Positions 1 through 10,250 of a stretch of DNA of 64,000 bases are shown here, piece by piece. The DNA is taken from positions 65,804 through 129,803 of the forward strand of contig NW_001799055.1 of NCBI RefSeq assembly GCF_000165425.1, written 5' to 3'. The first letter of the stretch is position 1, and every line of letters starts with the position of its first letter. The notes beneath the pieces are model-generated. The model did not search any database. It saw nothing but the letters and a program-made list of their open reading frames with translations, and had not been told where the DNA came from. Source of the DNA: Paramecium tetraurelia. Its lineage: Eukaryota; Ciliophora; Oligohymenophorea; Peniculida; Parameciidae. The position numbers were made by a program, and so were the translations under genes.

Positions 1-2787
1 AAAATTAGAAATCAGTTTAATTTCTAAGCAAATGCCAAATCAACCTTTTTCTCCCATAATCCTTTCCTAAAAATATCTTGATATATCATACTTTTCAATT
101 CATTCTTCTAGGATAAGATATATTAGACTGCTTATTATGTACTCTATTTAACATAAAGAGATGTTAAATCACAACAGTTGGGATTTAACTACATCTATCT
201 GGATAATCTTTCTGAAGCAATATCCTAAATTAAATGAAATTTGTCTATTCTTAAATAAATAACAACTTTACCTTATTCTTTAAATTAATGATTCAGTGTG
301 ATCTGAAGTTAATACCTTAAAGTTCAAGCTCAGCTCATTGCTCAATTTTGTAAACGATTATAAACTTTAGACCAAATCTGATGTGGTATCCTATAATTTC
401 TATATTGATTCTTAATCCATCTCATAGTCAATTTGACTCAACTACTTCAGTTAATTTAGAATAACAGGATATAATTATCTCAGCTTTGGTGAATGAGCAG
501 GGGCAATTGCAAAATCTCCATAAATTTTCACAAATCCTTATATGATTGCTAAATATTCTTGTTCTTTCTCAATTTACATATAGTTTTTCAGTAATATATT
601 CAACTGTTGCATCGATACTTGAATTTTGAGATCTAATTCATCAAAACAACATCCATTTTAACTACTAACATCCACTTCTTGATTTAGATCTTTTTTATTA
701 TTTATGTAATTTTTGAAGGTGTATATAAAATTAATCGGATCTAAATCAAAAGTTATTTAATGATTATAATTGATATCTTTAATCAAATAAGCAGTCTTTA
801 TCATTCTATATGTCTAATTATCAATAGGATTTTAAGTATATTGAGCTAAGTTTGGATAGTGTATATCTATAGATTCTCGTTTCATACCATCAAAGAGATA
901 AAAATATTTCTTAAATTGATGATCAGTAGAGAAATTGTGGACAAATTAAATAAATTCATATAGTTATTCTTCTTCTAAATGTTTTGATAATTGCTCAAGG
1001 ATGCTCATTAAATTTTGGAAGGTCTCAAGTTTCTCTTCAAACACTCCAGTCTAAAATATGATTTTCATGAAGTTTATGGTTCTAGAATCATTTTATTTTT
1101 AAGTCTACTGCTTTGAAAAAGCTAATAAATATGAATAAAAGGATTCTTTGACTTCTACAATTCTATGAAAGAAGAACATTTTCAAAATTTCAACTTCTCC
1201 TTAAAATTGTTTCTGTATTTTAAAACCTGCTTGAAAAAGTGCACTTAGAAATTAGAATATTGATTTGCCTGCAAAACTGATATCATCTTATTTTTTTAAT
1301 TATTCCATAGTAATGGAATAAACAGTAGTAAAATATTTCTGATTCAAACCTAACAATAGAAATTCCTTCCATATATCTGCCAATAATTCAAGAATCTCAT
1401 CTTCATTGTCTCTTTAACCAACTTACAAAAGCATTTCTGAGAAATTATCAAAAATCACTTACAAATGATCTTTCAATAAACCTTTAACTAAGAATAAAGC
1501 ACTCTAAGAGACTTCATATATTTATACTCTTTAACCTTCCTCAATGAAATCCTTTAATAATAGAACAAACTTCATAAAACTATCAGGATAATGAATCCAA
1601 ATATTAGTGTTGTAATTTCTATCTGTTAAAAGCGTGATAGCAGTTTAACATGCTGCTTCTCTTACAATCATAATAGTTTAATTTCCAAAGTAGTCTGCAA
1701 ATCGATCCATCACAATTAATACACAACATCTTGTTAATAAATATTCCAATTTATTTAATTAGCCATTCTTATCACTAATATATTCTATTAAGTTGGCTCT
1801 CAAAATGCCATTAATCTCCTTTTCATCCCCTTTTATTAAATAACTAAATCCTAAATTTAAAAATCCTTTTTGTCTAACAATTGATTTCAAAACTAGGGCA
1901 CTTGCATGCCTTTCCTACCATTTATGATTCATTAATTCATAGACTGCTCTATTGTAAATGACATTAAAAGGATTTATTACACAATACTTTGTATTTTAAT
2001 TCTTCTTCTAGGCCTATGGTTTCTTTTTTAGATTGGTTTCTGGTTATTTGGCTTTAGTTTTATTCCTTTTCCTGTATTAACCTACTGCATCATCATCACT
2101 AGAACTCTCAACGATCTCTTCAGATGAAGAATGCATATCAATAGGTATCTCTGCATCTCCTTGCATAAATTCTAACAATCTGGTAATATTTGAGAGATTA
2201 AAATTCCCAGACAAACCCATCAATCTCATAATTTCTTCTTATTTAATGTCAAGTGTTTCATCATCTAATTTTTAATTTTTATTCTCTTATGATCTTTTTA
2301 AGTACTTCATGTCTTTCCCTAGAATTGCACTCCCATCATTGATTAGATGAATGAAATCAATTTATTCACTTTTTAGCTTAATGTTTGATTTTATTTCTTC
2401 GTAATCGCGAATTTACTCTTATTGCATTGTGTCATCAACTTATTAATCTAATATTGGTTCAAAATGAAACAAATTTTCAGGGATGGAATCATTTGATGAT
2501 GATAATAAATACTCTTCAAGTCGTTCGCTAAGTTTATTCAAAATAAATTACTTGTATATCTTGTAGGTTCTCTCGATTATTGCAGCGGCGATCTAAGAAT
2601 GTTCTAAACGAAGACGAGGATCTTAGGCTCTTGAATATATTAATTTGTTTGTTTTTCTTAAAATTTAATAGAGACATGCAGGGTAATCATTATATACATT
2701 CACTATTTGAGCCAAAGCCAAGCTAAAGAGTTATTGATTCTTGAAATCATTGAATAATGCAAAAAGTTTATTTATTTTATCTTCCAT
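1..2787 (-). CDS. MOT1/BTAF1-like TBP-associated factor, N-terminal HEAT-repeat part (continues off the left edge)
   Basis: Proteins of this family strip TATA-binding protein from DNA: HEAT repeats grip TBP and a C-terminal Snf2 ATPase drives removal. The start is ATG at 2787 (MEDKINKLFALFND). Visible features are LRLEHSQIAAAIIERT near residue 60, an acidic Ser/Asp linker around 230, then repeats containing WQERHASALVLKSIV and CCVLIVMDRFADYF followed by IMIVREAACQTA. These align by eye with the WEIRHGAATGLREIL, LLCVFALDRFGDFV and VRETCAQTL blocks of BTAF1. Two introns near the left end (22 and 25 nt) are needed to stay open; without the second, a TGA falls at 12-14. The ATPase would lie outside the window. 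Identification is by family motifs and the exact left-end splicing is inferred. Confidence 0.75.
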
Positions 2788-3390
2788 TTATTTTTTAATA
2801 AAATAAATGAAAAATTTTAGGTGCCTTTTAAAGTTCTGTACATCAAGAAATTATAATATAATAAATATAAAAATTATTAAATAAAATTTGCAGTCAATTA
2901 AAACTATTAATAGAACCAAAAAAAATCCATCTTGATATTAATACCCACTTTAAACTCAATTAAATTCAATTTCGGATAAGACATAATTTAACGAAGGCAA
3001 TTATTTTAAAATGAATATTTGGCTATAATGTTATTTTAAAACTTAAAACCTTAATTTGTTTAATTATTAATGAATAATTGATGAATACGTTTAATAATAC
3101 TAGTTTTATGCATATTTACAAATATTTTTTCTTAATATATAAATTTAAACTTTAATTAAGTTTATTGATTACTTTTATAGAGCAAAAAGGAGAGGTTCAG
3201 CGTGGAATTAGCAACTACTTTCCTTATGAAAATGGGAGTCATGAGAACATGGGAAAAATTTTAAAACAGGGAACGATTTAATAATATCAGAGATTCAAAA
3301 AGTCTTTAGGAACAATTTTATTTCTCAATGAATTCAACAAAATTTTTTATGTTTAAATATTGATAATGTTATATCCAAATAAAATAGCAA
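2788..3390. other. Intergenic, with a possible coding fragment at 3181-3360
   Basis: AT-rich spacer between the MOT1-like start and the 3' end of the next minus-strand gene. The stretch 3181-3360 is less AT-rich and open on the plus strand (for example EVQRGISNYFPYENG), but it has no ATG and no recognisable family. It may be a decayed exon. Nothing else is seen. Confidence 0.4.
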
Positions 3391-4164
3391 TCATTCCTAT
3401 TCCAAAATGTTTATTGTTCCATCTGATTTTACATAATAAGGGTTGTGTCGATCAGAAAACTTTTTTGCCTTAATAGCAACATCATTTATAATCAATGGCT
3501 TAATCCATTCTTTTTTGATTAAAAATTTACTACAATATAAAGTATATCGTTACCTCTCATCCCCAATAATAGCGCCGTCGTCTATTGGTAATATAATCAT
3601 TAGAAATGATCCTTTTGGAAAATGGGAGGAAACTTCCTTAATCTAAATCCGGCTCAAGCTGCCATAACCTTTTTTTATAATCGTTTATTAACACCCTTTG
3701 AAGATTGATTGGTTTTTGTTATTGTGAGTGAGTTTTTTAGGAATCTTGTCATAAGTCCAACTAATATTACTTGCTATACTTACATTTGCAATTCTACAAG
3801 GAGGTTTATTTACATTGATTATTGTTTTTTCATTCTAAACAAGCCTTAGTTTGATTTGAAAGATTCTGTTTCTATAACATGGAAGCTCTAATTCTTCTTC
3901 CATTTAAAGCTCATATTTATATTACTGATTCTTGAGAATTTGTATCTCATCAATTCTTTGAGGAGGTTATTTGTTACACATTTTAGAAATTAGTTGATTC
4001 ATCTTCTCTAGTTGTTTTTGTAATATTTCAAAAGTTTTTTACTTTTCTGTGTATATTACTTGAATCTACTCACTTTAGTTTTTTATTTATTCTGCTATAT
4101 GAGTAGATAACTCATTAAGATTGAAAGTCATGCTCATTAAACAGTTTGGATTTAGCATATTCAT
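3391..4164 (-). CDS. Unrecognised protein, 257 aa, N-terminal coiled coil
   Basis: A single exon without introns. The start is ATG at 4164 (MNMLNPNCLM; a second in-frame ATG follows two codons later) and the stop is TGA at 3391-3393. Residues about 15-60 form a Gln/Glu-rich probable coiled coil. The C-terminal half looks globular and beta-rich (IFQIKLRLVQNEKTI, then ANVSIASNISWTYD, then GSFLMIILPIDDGAIIGDE). There is no signal peptide or membrane segment. I recognise no family, so it may be ciliate-specific. Coding status is supported by the long open frame with glutamine TAA/TAG codons and mixed codon use against very AT-rich flanks. Confidence 0.7.
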
Positions 4165-4492
4165 TAATTTTTTAGTAATTAAAAGATAATCAGAGGTATA
4201 ATACAAACTTGTGTTATATTCTTATTGAAATTAGATACTGTATTCAATGTTGTAATAATAAAGAATTTAATTGGTATTAACATTTGCTATAATATCATTA
4301 AATTCATATAAGAAATTGTATCAATTAATAATAAAAACTTTAAAATATAAAACAAATATTAACACATTGAGAATGTATTAAGGTAGTAATTTTATTATTA
4401 ATTTTTATAAATTTTATTATAGAAATTAAAAGAAAAACCTTTATCAACAAGGTTTGATTCTTAATCATTATATAATTATTAAATAATACAAA
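4165..4492. other. Intergenic spacer, AT-rich
   Basis: Spacer between two minus-strand genes. It should carry the 5' flank of the 257-aa gene and the 3' end of the next. The frame is open a little way upstream of the chosen start, but no ATG or splice site improves the model. Nothing else is seen. Confidence 0.5.
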
Positions 4493-5758
4493 TCATTAAT
4501 CTTCCATTTGTTCAATCTCTTCACTTGATTCATCCAATTGCGGCCTTTTCTTGAAACCCTTACTTGGTAAGAAGCTTGAAGTAACAGTTTGAAACCTTCC
4601 ATCTCTAAAGTTGTTCACCTCTAACATTTTCTGATGCAAATGAGTAATGCCCATACGAGTATTTGAATATTTCTTATAAGTCGAAAATTATCAATACCTA
4701 CATAAAAGCTTGGCAAAAGTGACTTCCCATCCGACTCCCTATCCAACATTTATTTAAAATTTGGAGCTGTGGGAGTTCTAAAAAGCTTACTTTTTGGATC
4801 CTTAGAATAAACATCAAATTCAAAATAAGTTTCATGATTATAGGGTGGTATTTTAGTCATAATATCCTTTCTCTATTCTAATTTATCGAATGCAGCCCCA
4901 CAACTGCCCAATTATCTAATTATTTATTAATTTATTCATATACTTTTTACCAAATTCAAAATTTGGATGGTAATCGGGAGCAAATTATTTCTTTTTATAA
5001 ATAATCATTTGATCTCTAGACAATTATTTTTCTAATTAGACTGAAGGTGTTCTAGGAATCTTGCTCCATGAATCCGTTACATTTAAATAGGTAAATCTAT
5101 CAGGATGAGGTGTTGGTCTTCCAAAAAATATGTCAGGTCTAATTATAACATATAAATTTATACCTTTATGTTTATCGTACTAAATCGATAAAACAGGTTC
5201 TAGAAAATCGAGGCCTATCTACTATTGGTTTGCTAAAAATGTATTTATTCATTACTTACTCAGTATTCTCAGGCTCTCCATGCTTTCCAGGCACTTCTAG
5301 AGGAATAGTTTACTTGAGTGATTTGTCATAATCATGTATTGAATGAACTGCCCTTTTAATCATTATTTCAATAAATACTTGTCAAGCTCACTGTATTTAA
5401 CATGATATTGCCCGCAAGATGGTTTGCTGTCTTTACTTAGTTTTGTATAATGGCCTACTTATCTGGACAGTTGTCTTGAAAATGGCTAGGAAAGTTTGAC
5501 TTGATTTTTGCGTTAAATCAATTCTGCTTCTGTTATTTATTCTTATGATTTCTTATTTGATATTTCTGGCATTTTCTTATCTACTTGTTGATTAACCTCT
5601 TCTGAAGATGCAGCTGATGAAGATTTCCCTTTGAAATACCTGGGCCTATTGTTAATGATCTCCTCTTTTCGTTGAAAAACTATATATTTCTCTGAAGTTA
5701 TCTTTCCCGCTTTACTAAACATGTTTTGTAAATCATTCTGATTATGAATTAAGGCCAT
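4493..5758 (-). CDS. Unrecognised 376-aa protein with six exons and a P-x-x-G-x-Y-type motif
   Basis: The start is ATG at 5758 (MALIHNQNDLQNMFSKAGK). Five introns of 26, 27, 25, 28 and 29 nt bring the coding length to exactly 377 codons, ending GAAGATTAATGA. The sequence is Ser/Lys-rich at first, then has short Pro/Arg-rich stretches: SKPSCGQYHVKYS near 120, KPIVDRPRFSRTCFIDLV near 155, RPDIFFGRPTPHPDRF near 175. The C-terminus is acidic (LDESSEEIEQMEDQ). The P-x-x-G-x-Y pattern recalls sperm-tail STPG/SHIPPO repeats of microtubule-associated proteins, but the match is weak. Function unknown. Confidence 0.75.
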
Positions 5759-6109
5759 TATTTTTATAATTATATATATAAAATATATTTTTTTTCCATT
5801 TATTTATTATTATAATATTGTTCATATGACTCTAAAACAATTTTTACATAAATCTGGATATTACATATTTTATTCTTAGCCACTTTTTTTTACAAACTAA
5901 GGTTAATATAATTAATATTTAATTTGCATATTAATTTTTCTAACTATTCACAAAAAGTAAATGAATTATAAATTTAGAGTAATAATCACATTTTATTCAA
6001 AAATAAGGCGAAATATATTCTTCTTTCCGTATTAATAATATTTTTTATTTTATTGAATTAAGTACAACTTTTACTTAATTGGCAATATTTTCCATAATAT
6101 AAGTTTCGT
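5759..6109. other. Intergenic spacer, AT-rich
   Basis: Divergent spacer between the 376-aa gene (-) and the small plus-strand gene at 6110. Mostly A/T homopolymer runs. No gene or conserved signal seen. Confidence 0.5.
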
Positions 6110-6545
6110 ATGAAAGGAATAATCCTCGAATTTAATCCTCATCCTAATAGGCTATTAAATAATTTAGAATTATTTTACAAATCGATTACCCAGTAAAATT
6201 GTAACTTAAGACTTTAGTAATTCCATATTATAATTTCTTTCGGAATTTTAATAGAAATATCTAAAGTAATTACTTTCAAAATATTAGAATGAAGAAATTT
6301 ATTACTCTATGATATAAAAGAAAATTTTAGGAGATTTAGATGCATTATCGAATAATAGGAATTAAATGCAAAGTAAAGAAAGTAGTTAAATTATATTTTT
6401 TATGAACAGAATCATATATCTGAGAATTTAGTTTGCATTTACAAAATTAGTTCTGAGCAACATTAAAAAATACTTAAAATAAGATGGCAAATTTATTATT
6501 AGAATTATTAATAAATTCAATCTCAATTAGTTTAATTAATATTGA
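6110..6545 (+). CDS. Unrecognised 137-aa protein, two exons (possible GINS-like helical protein)
   Basis: The start is ATG at 6110 (MKGIILEFNPHPNRLLNNLE). One 22-nt intron (gtaatt...atattag) joins two open exons to give 138 codons ending TGA at 6543-6545, 43 bp from the convergent CDK stop. The sequence is helical and Leu/Ile/Asn-rich. The segment MNRIIYLRIQFAFTKLVLSN followed by IKKYL loosely resembles the helix ending the A domain of GINS subunit Sld5, but the resemblance is too weak for a name. AT-rich DNA can open frames by chance, so it could be spurious. The convergent spacing and the proper intron favour a real gene. Confidence 0.5.
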
Positions 6546-6588
6546 TTTTTGTAAGAGAAAATATTGATAAAATGATGGTATTACAAAT

Positions 6589-7575
6589 TCAAAAATTATT
6601 GTTTCTAATATCATCAAACCATTAATTCATTAATAATTCTTTTGCTTATGGCCGGTTACTTGGATTAAATTATAGCATAGATTATAAAACCATGAGGGCT
6701 TGGTGATTTTGTTCTAATTGTGGAATTTTTTATGTTAATGGTTCACCTCTAAATTTTGGAAAAGAGAGTGTAAAATCGGGAAGCTTTGACAAACCGAAAT
6801 AAGTCTCATCAGTTGGAGTTCCAAGTAACTTTAATATGAATAATAAAAATAAATACCTTCATTATTTTAAACAACATATCAACTTAACTATCACCTTGAA
6901 ATAGTGGTGTACCAGTTAAGCATTCAGCCATAATGCAACCAACTGCCCAAATATCAACAGCAGTTCCATAATTGTCATCTCCAAGCATGAGTTCAGGAGC
7001 TCGATACCAAAGAGTAGCTATTTCCTTTGTGAATTTAGGCATTGGAAATGGGAATACTCTGGAGAGTCCAAAATCTGCTAATTTAATTGAATTTTTTTCA
7101 TTCATTAAAATGTTCTGTGGCTTGAGATCTCTATGTAGAACTCTCCTACTGTGACAATACGATAAGCCTAGAAGTATTTAGTAAACGATAGGTTTTAACT
7201 GATTTAAAGTTAAAGAATTATTTCTATCCAAATAATTTCTTAGATCACACTACATTGAGTCAAATACTAGATATATCTACTTTTCTTCAATAAAGTACTT
7301 AACCTCAAACAAACTAAAATAACATTAAAATTATACCTTATAACATTTGGATGTTTCAACTTTAATAGTATTGCTATTTCTCTGATAGTAGTACTTGGAA
7401 CACCTTCATCATGACGACTATCTAACTTCACTTTCTTTAAAGCAACCCATTTTTCTCTTCTCTTATCATATGCTCTTGTAACGATTCCATAGGTTCCTTC
7501 TCCCAATTTCACTTTTTGGGTAAAGTTTTAGAGAAAATTATTGTAATGAGTGTTCTCGTCTTACTCTATTTACAT
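6589..7575 (-). CDS. Cyclin-dependent kinase (CDK1/2 type, PSTTIRE), 311 aa
   Basis: A Ser/Thr kinase of the cell-cycle CDK group. ATG at 7575 gives [20 protein letters not shown] ahead of the glycine loop [10 protein letters not shown], whose Thr-Tyr pair corresponds to the inhibitory T14/Y15 sites. Then come ALKKVKL (catalytic Lys), the cyclin-binding helix [20 protein letters not shown] (usual PSTAIRE, Ala to Thr), [16 protein letters not shown], and the T-loop [17 protein letters not shown], with a Thr where CDKs are activated. [13 protein letters not shown] follows. Introns at 7314-7336 (23 nt) and 6829-6856 (28 nt, AAG acceptor) give exactly 312 codons. Length and motif order match a full CDK. 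Which cyclin it binds cannot be told from sequence. Confidence 0.93.
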
Positions 7576-7673
7576 TTATTTGCGCAAATATTAATGATAC
7601 TACAAGGTTCGCGGATATTTAAGAATTGCTATTTTTGAGTAATTTTTCAGTTCTAAATTCACAGAATAATATA
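7576..7673. promoter_or_regulatory. 98-bp bidirectional promoter between the CDK (-) and tRNase Z (+)
   Basis: The two start codons are only 98 bp apart and point away from each other, so both genes must be driven from this segment. It contains no recognisable TATA element beyond general AT-richness. The role is inferred from geometry alone. Confidence 0.6.
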
Positions 7674-10209
7674 ATGTCTGGTCATAAGCAATTTTAGCGT
7701 ATTAACTTGTAAATCATTAAAACCTACAAATTACAACGCTTCCCAATAATTTCAATATGCCTTGATCATTAATAAGGGAACGAACGTTTGTATTTTGGGA
7801 CATGTGAGGAACCATCCAATCGGTTAGTGTCATTTCATGATTTGAACTTGTTTGTTAATAAAGCTTTTTATTTTCTTCATAGGAACACTCAGGAAGTCTA
7901 TTAAGGTCTTATCCCCATCATGTATTATGCTTTTTATAGAAACCAATTTACGAATATGACATTTTTTGGACCTCCTGGAATATCTCAATTTATCATGTAA
8001 ACCAAATATATGCTTGGAGTACGCAGTTTAGCTTTTGGGGCAATGGATTTGAATAAGGAAATGATAATAAAACAATAGAAATTTGGAATAGGAAATAAAA
8101 TGTAATTCTTAGAATTGATCAAAACCTAAGTTGAGAGTCAGACTTCTAATTTAGAGTCAATTAATTAATATGTCCGGGAATAAACTCATCAATATGTGGT
8201 TCCAAAAGAATTCGTGGATTAGAATAAATATGTAGCATTGCAATATTCTAAAGTAAAATCTTTGTTTGGAAATAAGTAAAACTTGATATCTATATCCCTC
8301 TAGTCCTAATCTTACTCAATATCTAGTGACTTTTAAAGTTGAGTAACAAATAGATTATGAAAAATGTAGAAACCTAAACATTCCTCTAAGTCGGATTCCT
8401 GATATCAAAGAAGGAAGGTATTTTATCAATAACAAATAAATGACTATAGAAGATGTGAAAAAATTTAATCCCTAATTGCTGTAATAAGCCATTCTCCTTT
8501 TGGATTTTAAGACTGAAGAAGAAGTTGAAGACTTTGCTTCAAACATCTTTGAGCAATTGCAAGATGAATTAAAAATATACAGAGACGAATTCAAGAAATT
8601 CAATCAAAATGCAGATTTGAATCAGACACTCGTAATTGTTCATTATGCTGATAAGGAATTGTTGGATTCATAGAAATATCAAAATATAATTGAAAACCTT
8701 AAGAAATTAAATTATAAATTAGTCCATATTATAACTTCCTAAGAATATTATTGTGAGTTGGATCTAGTAAGTAAGAAGGATTTGGGCAGAGAACACTTTG
8801 GATATTATTATCTCGATTTTTTAAAATTTATGAAAACCAATTTGCCTGCTTTATTTAGAGGATAAGAACAAGTGAATCAATTTTAAATTAATCAAAATAT
8901 GACAGATCTCAAATCATTATGGCCAAATGAGTCAAAATATATTCCTATGAGGATGAAAACAATTTAGATTATCAGTGGAACCCTATATTATGAAGATTTG
9001 AAAGTAAAGAGATAGGTTTCTTATTCATTATAAAAAGAAGAGAAGCAGTTATTAATTAGATTGTGTAAGGAGATTTCATAAACCTAAAATAAGAGCTATG
9101 AAGTTTTGATGTTAGGAACATCATCTTCTATTGAAAATTAATCTAGAAATGCGAGTGGAATACATGTTAAAATCAATAACGTTGGAATATTGATGGATTG
9201 TGGATAGAATACATTAAACTAATTTTACTTTAGTTGTTAGGATGATGGAGATTTCAAATAGAAAATAAGCGATTTATAAGTCATTTATATATCTCATTCT
9301 CACAACGATCACCATTAAGGTCTATATGATTTTATTAAACATAAGTGTGCTGTGTCAAAAGAACCATTTTTTTTGTTGCTCCCAAAACCAATTTATCTCT
9401 GGTACTCTTAACTATTTACAAACTTATTTAGAGAAGAATTTGGGATGAAAAGCTATGTAAATTAAGTCAAAATAGTATTCACAGATGCTTTAATCAGTTC
9501 AAATTTTTAGGAAAAAGCTTAGCCTAAATAAAAAAAAACATTTAATGTAAATCAGTTAGAATCTGAGGAATTTCCTGAAATTAATTTTTCCTCTAAATTT
9601 GATAACAATTTAAATAAAACCGAATTTTAGGAGTTTCTTTAGTACAAACAGTTACATTTGGATATAGAAATGACTTAACATTGTTAATATAGTACTGCAA
9701 TTAAAATGAGTTCTAATGGAAAAACATTGGTTTATTCAAGCGATCGCTTGGGACAACTAACTAAATTCGGTACTAAATTTTCAAAATTTGCAAAAGATTG
9801 TGATCTATTAATTCATGAATGCACATATCCAGATGAGATGGTTGAAAAGTAATTAATTTCCATATATTATTATAGAGCTTTATCTGCTAAACATTCTACA
9901 TTTTTATAAGCTTTCTTCAATGGCTACTAATTGAATGCAAAGAATTTAGTAATGACTCATTTTACTGAAAGAAGTCTTTTCTATTTAAAGCAATTCTTTC
10001 ATGCAGATGGAAATTTAAACATACCTGCCTTCAAGAAGTTATTAGAATCATAATCTATTATGTCTTCTTAGCCATTTAATATTGATGATGCTGTCCAATA
10101 TTTAGAAAATAATGTTGTATTTGCTTGTGACTTTATGAATTTTGGAGATGGAAATATTGATAAGTTAAGCCAAATATCACGTATAATTGTAAAAAGCCTT
10201 CTTCCTTGA
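7674..10209 (+). CDS. Long-form tRNase Z (ELAC2 type), 826 aa
   Basis: This metallo-beta-lactamase endonuclease removes 3' trailers from precursor tRNAs. ATG at 7674 begins MSGHKQFQRINLQII. The N-terminal half keeps degenerate remnants: LYFGTCEEPSNRL for the usual YLFNCGEG and TFFGPPGI. The active C-terminal half has MLGTSSSIENQSRNASGI, GILMDCGQNTLNQF, the metal-binding ISHSHNDHHQGLYD (HxHxDH), LVYSSDR, LLIHECTYPDEM, ALSAKHSTFLQ and LVMTHFTERS. Introns at 8326-8353 (28 nt, starting GTG) and 9849-9875 (27 nt) give 827 codons. The two-domain layout and length fit the long eukaryotic form that acts in nucleus and mitochondria. The anoctamin gene starts 41 bp downstream. Confidence 0.93.
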
Positions 10210-10250
10210 GTATTCATTTATTTTATATATATATAAATAACAATAATATA

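Noticed and set aside
3443-3646. Plus-strand 67-residue standard-code frame
   Set aside because: Antisense shadow of the 257-aa minus-strand gene.
7858-7890. Possible 33-nt intron in tRNase Z (gtttgtta...tcatag)
   Set aside because: The segment is in frame and encodes residues that align with the expected helix before the degenerate GGLPGLL block; no intron is needed.
10221-10242. Alternating AT run after tRNase Z (and a similar one at 16138-16150) as a microsatellite or origin element
   Set aside because: Short, expected in DNA this AT-rich, and without any associated feature.
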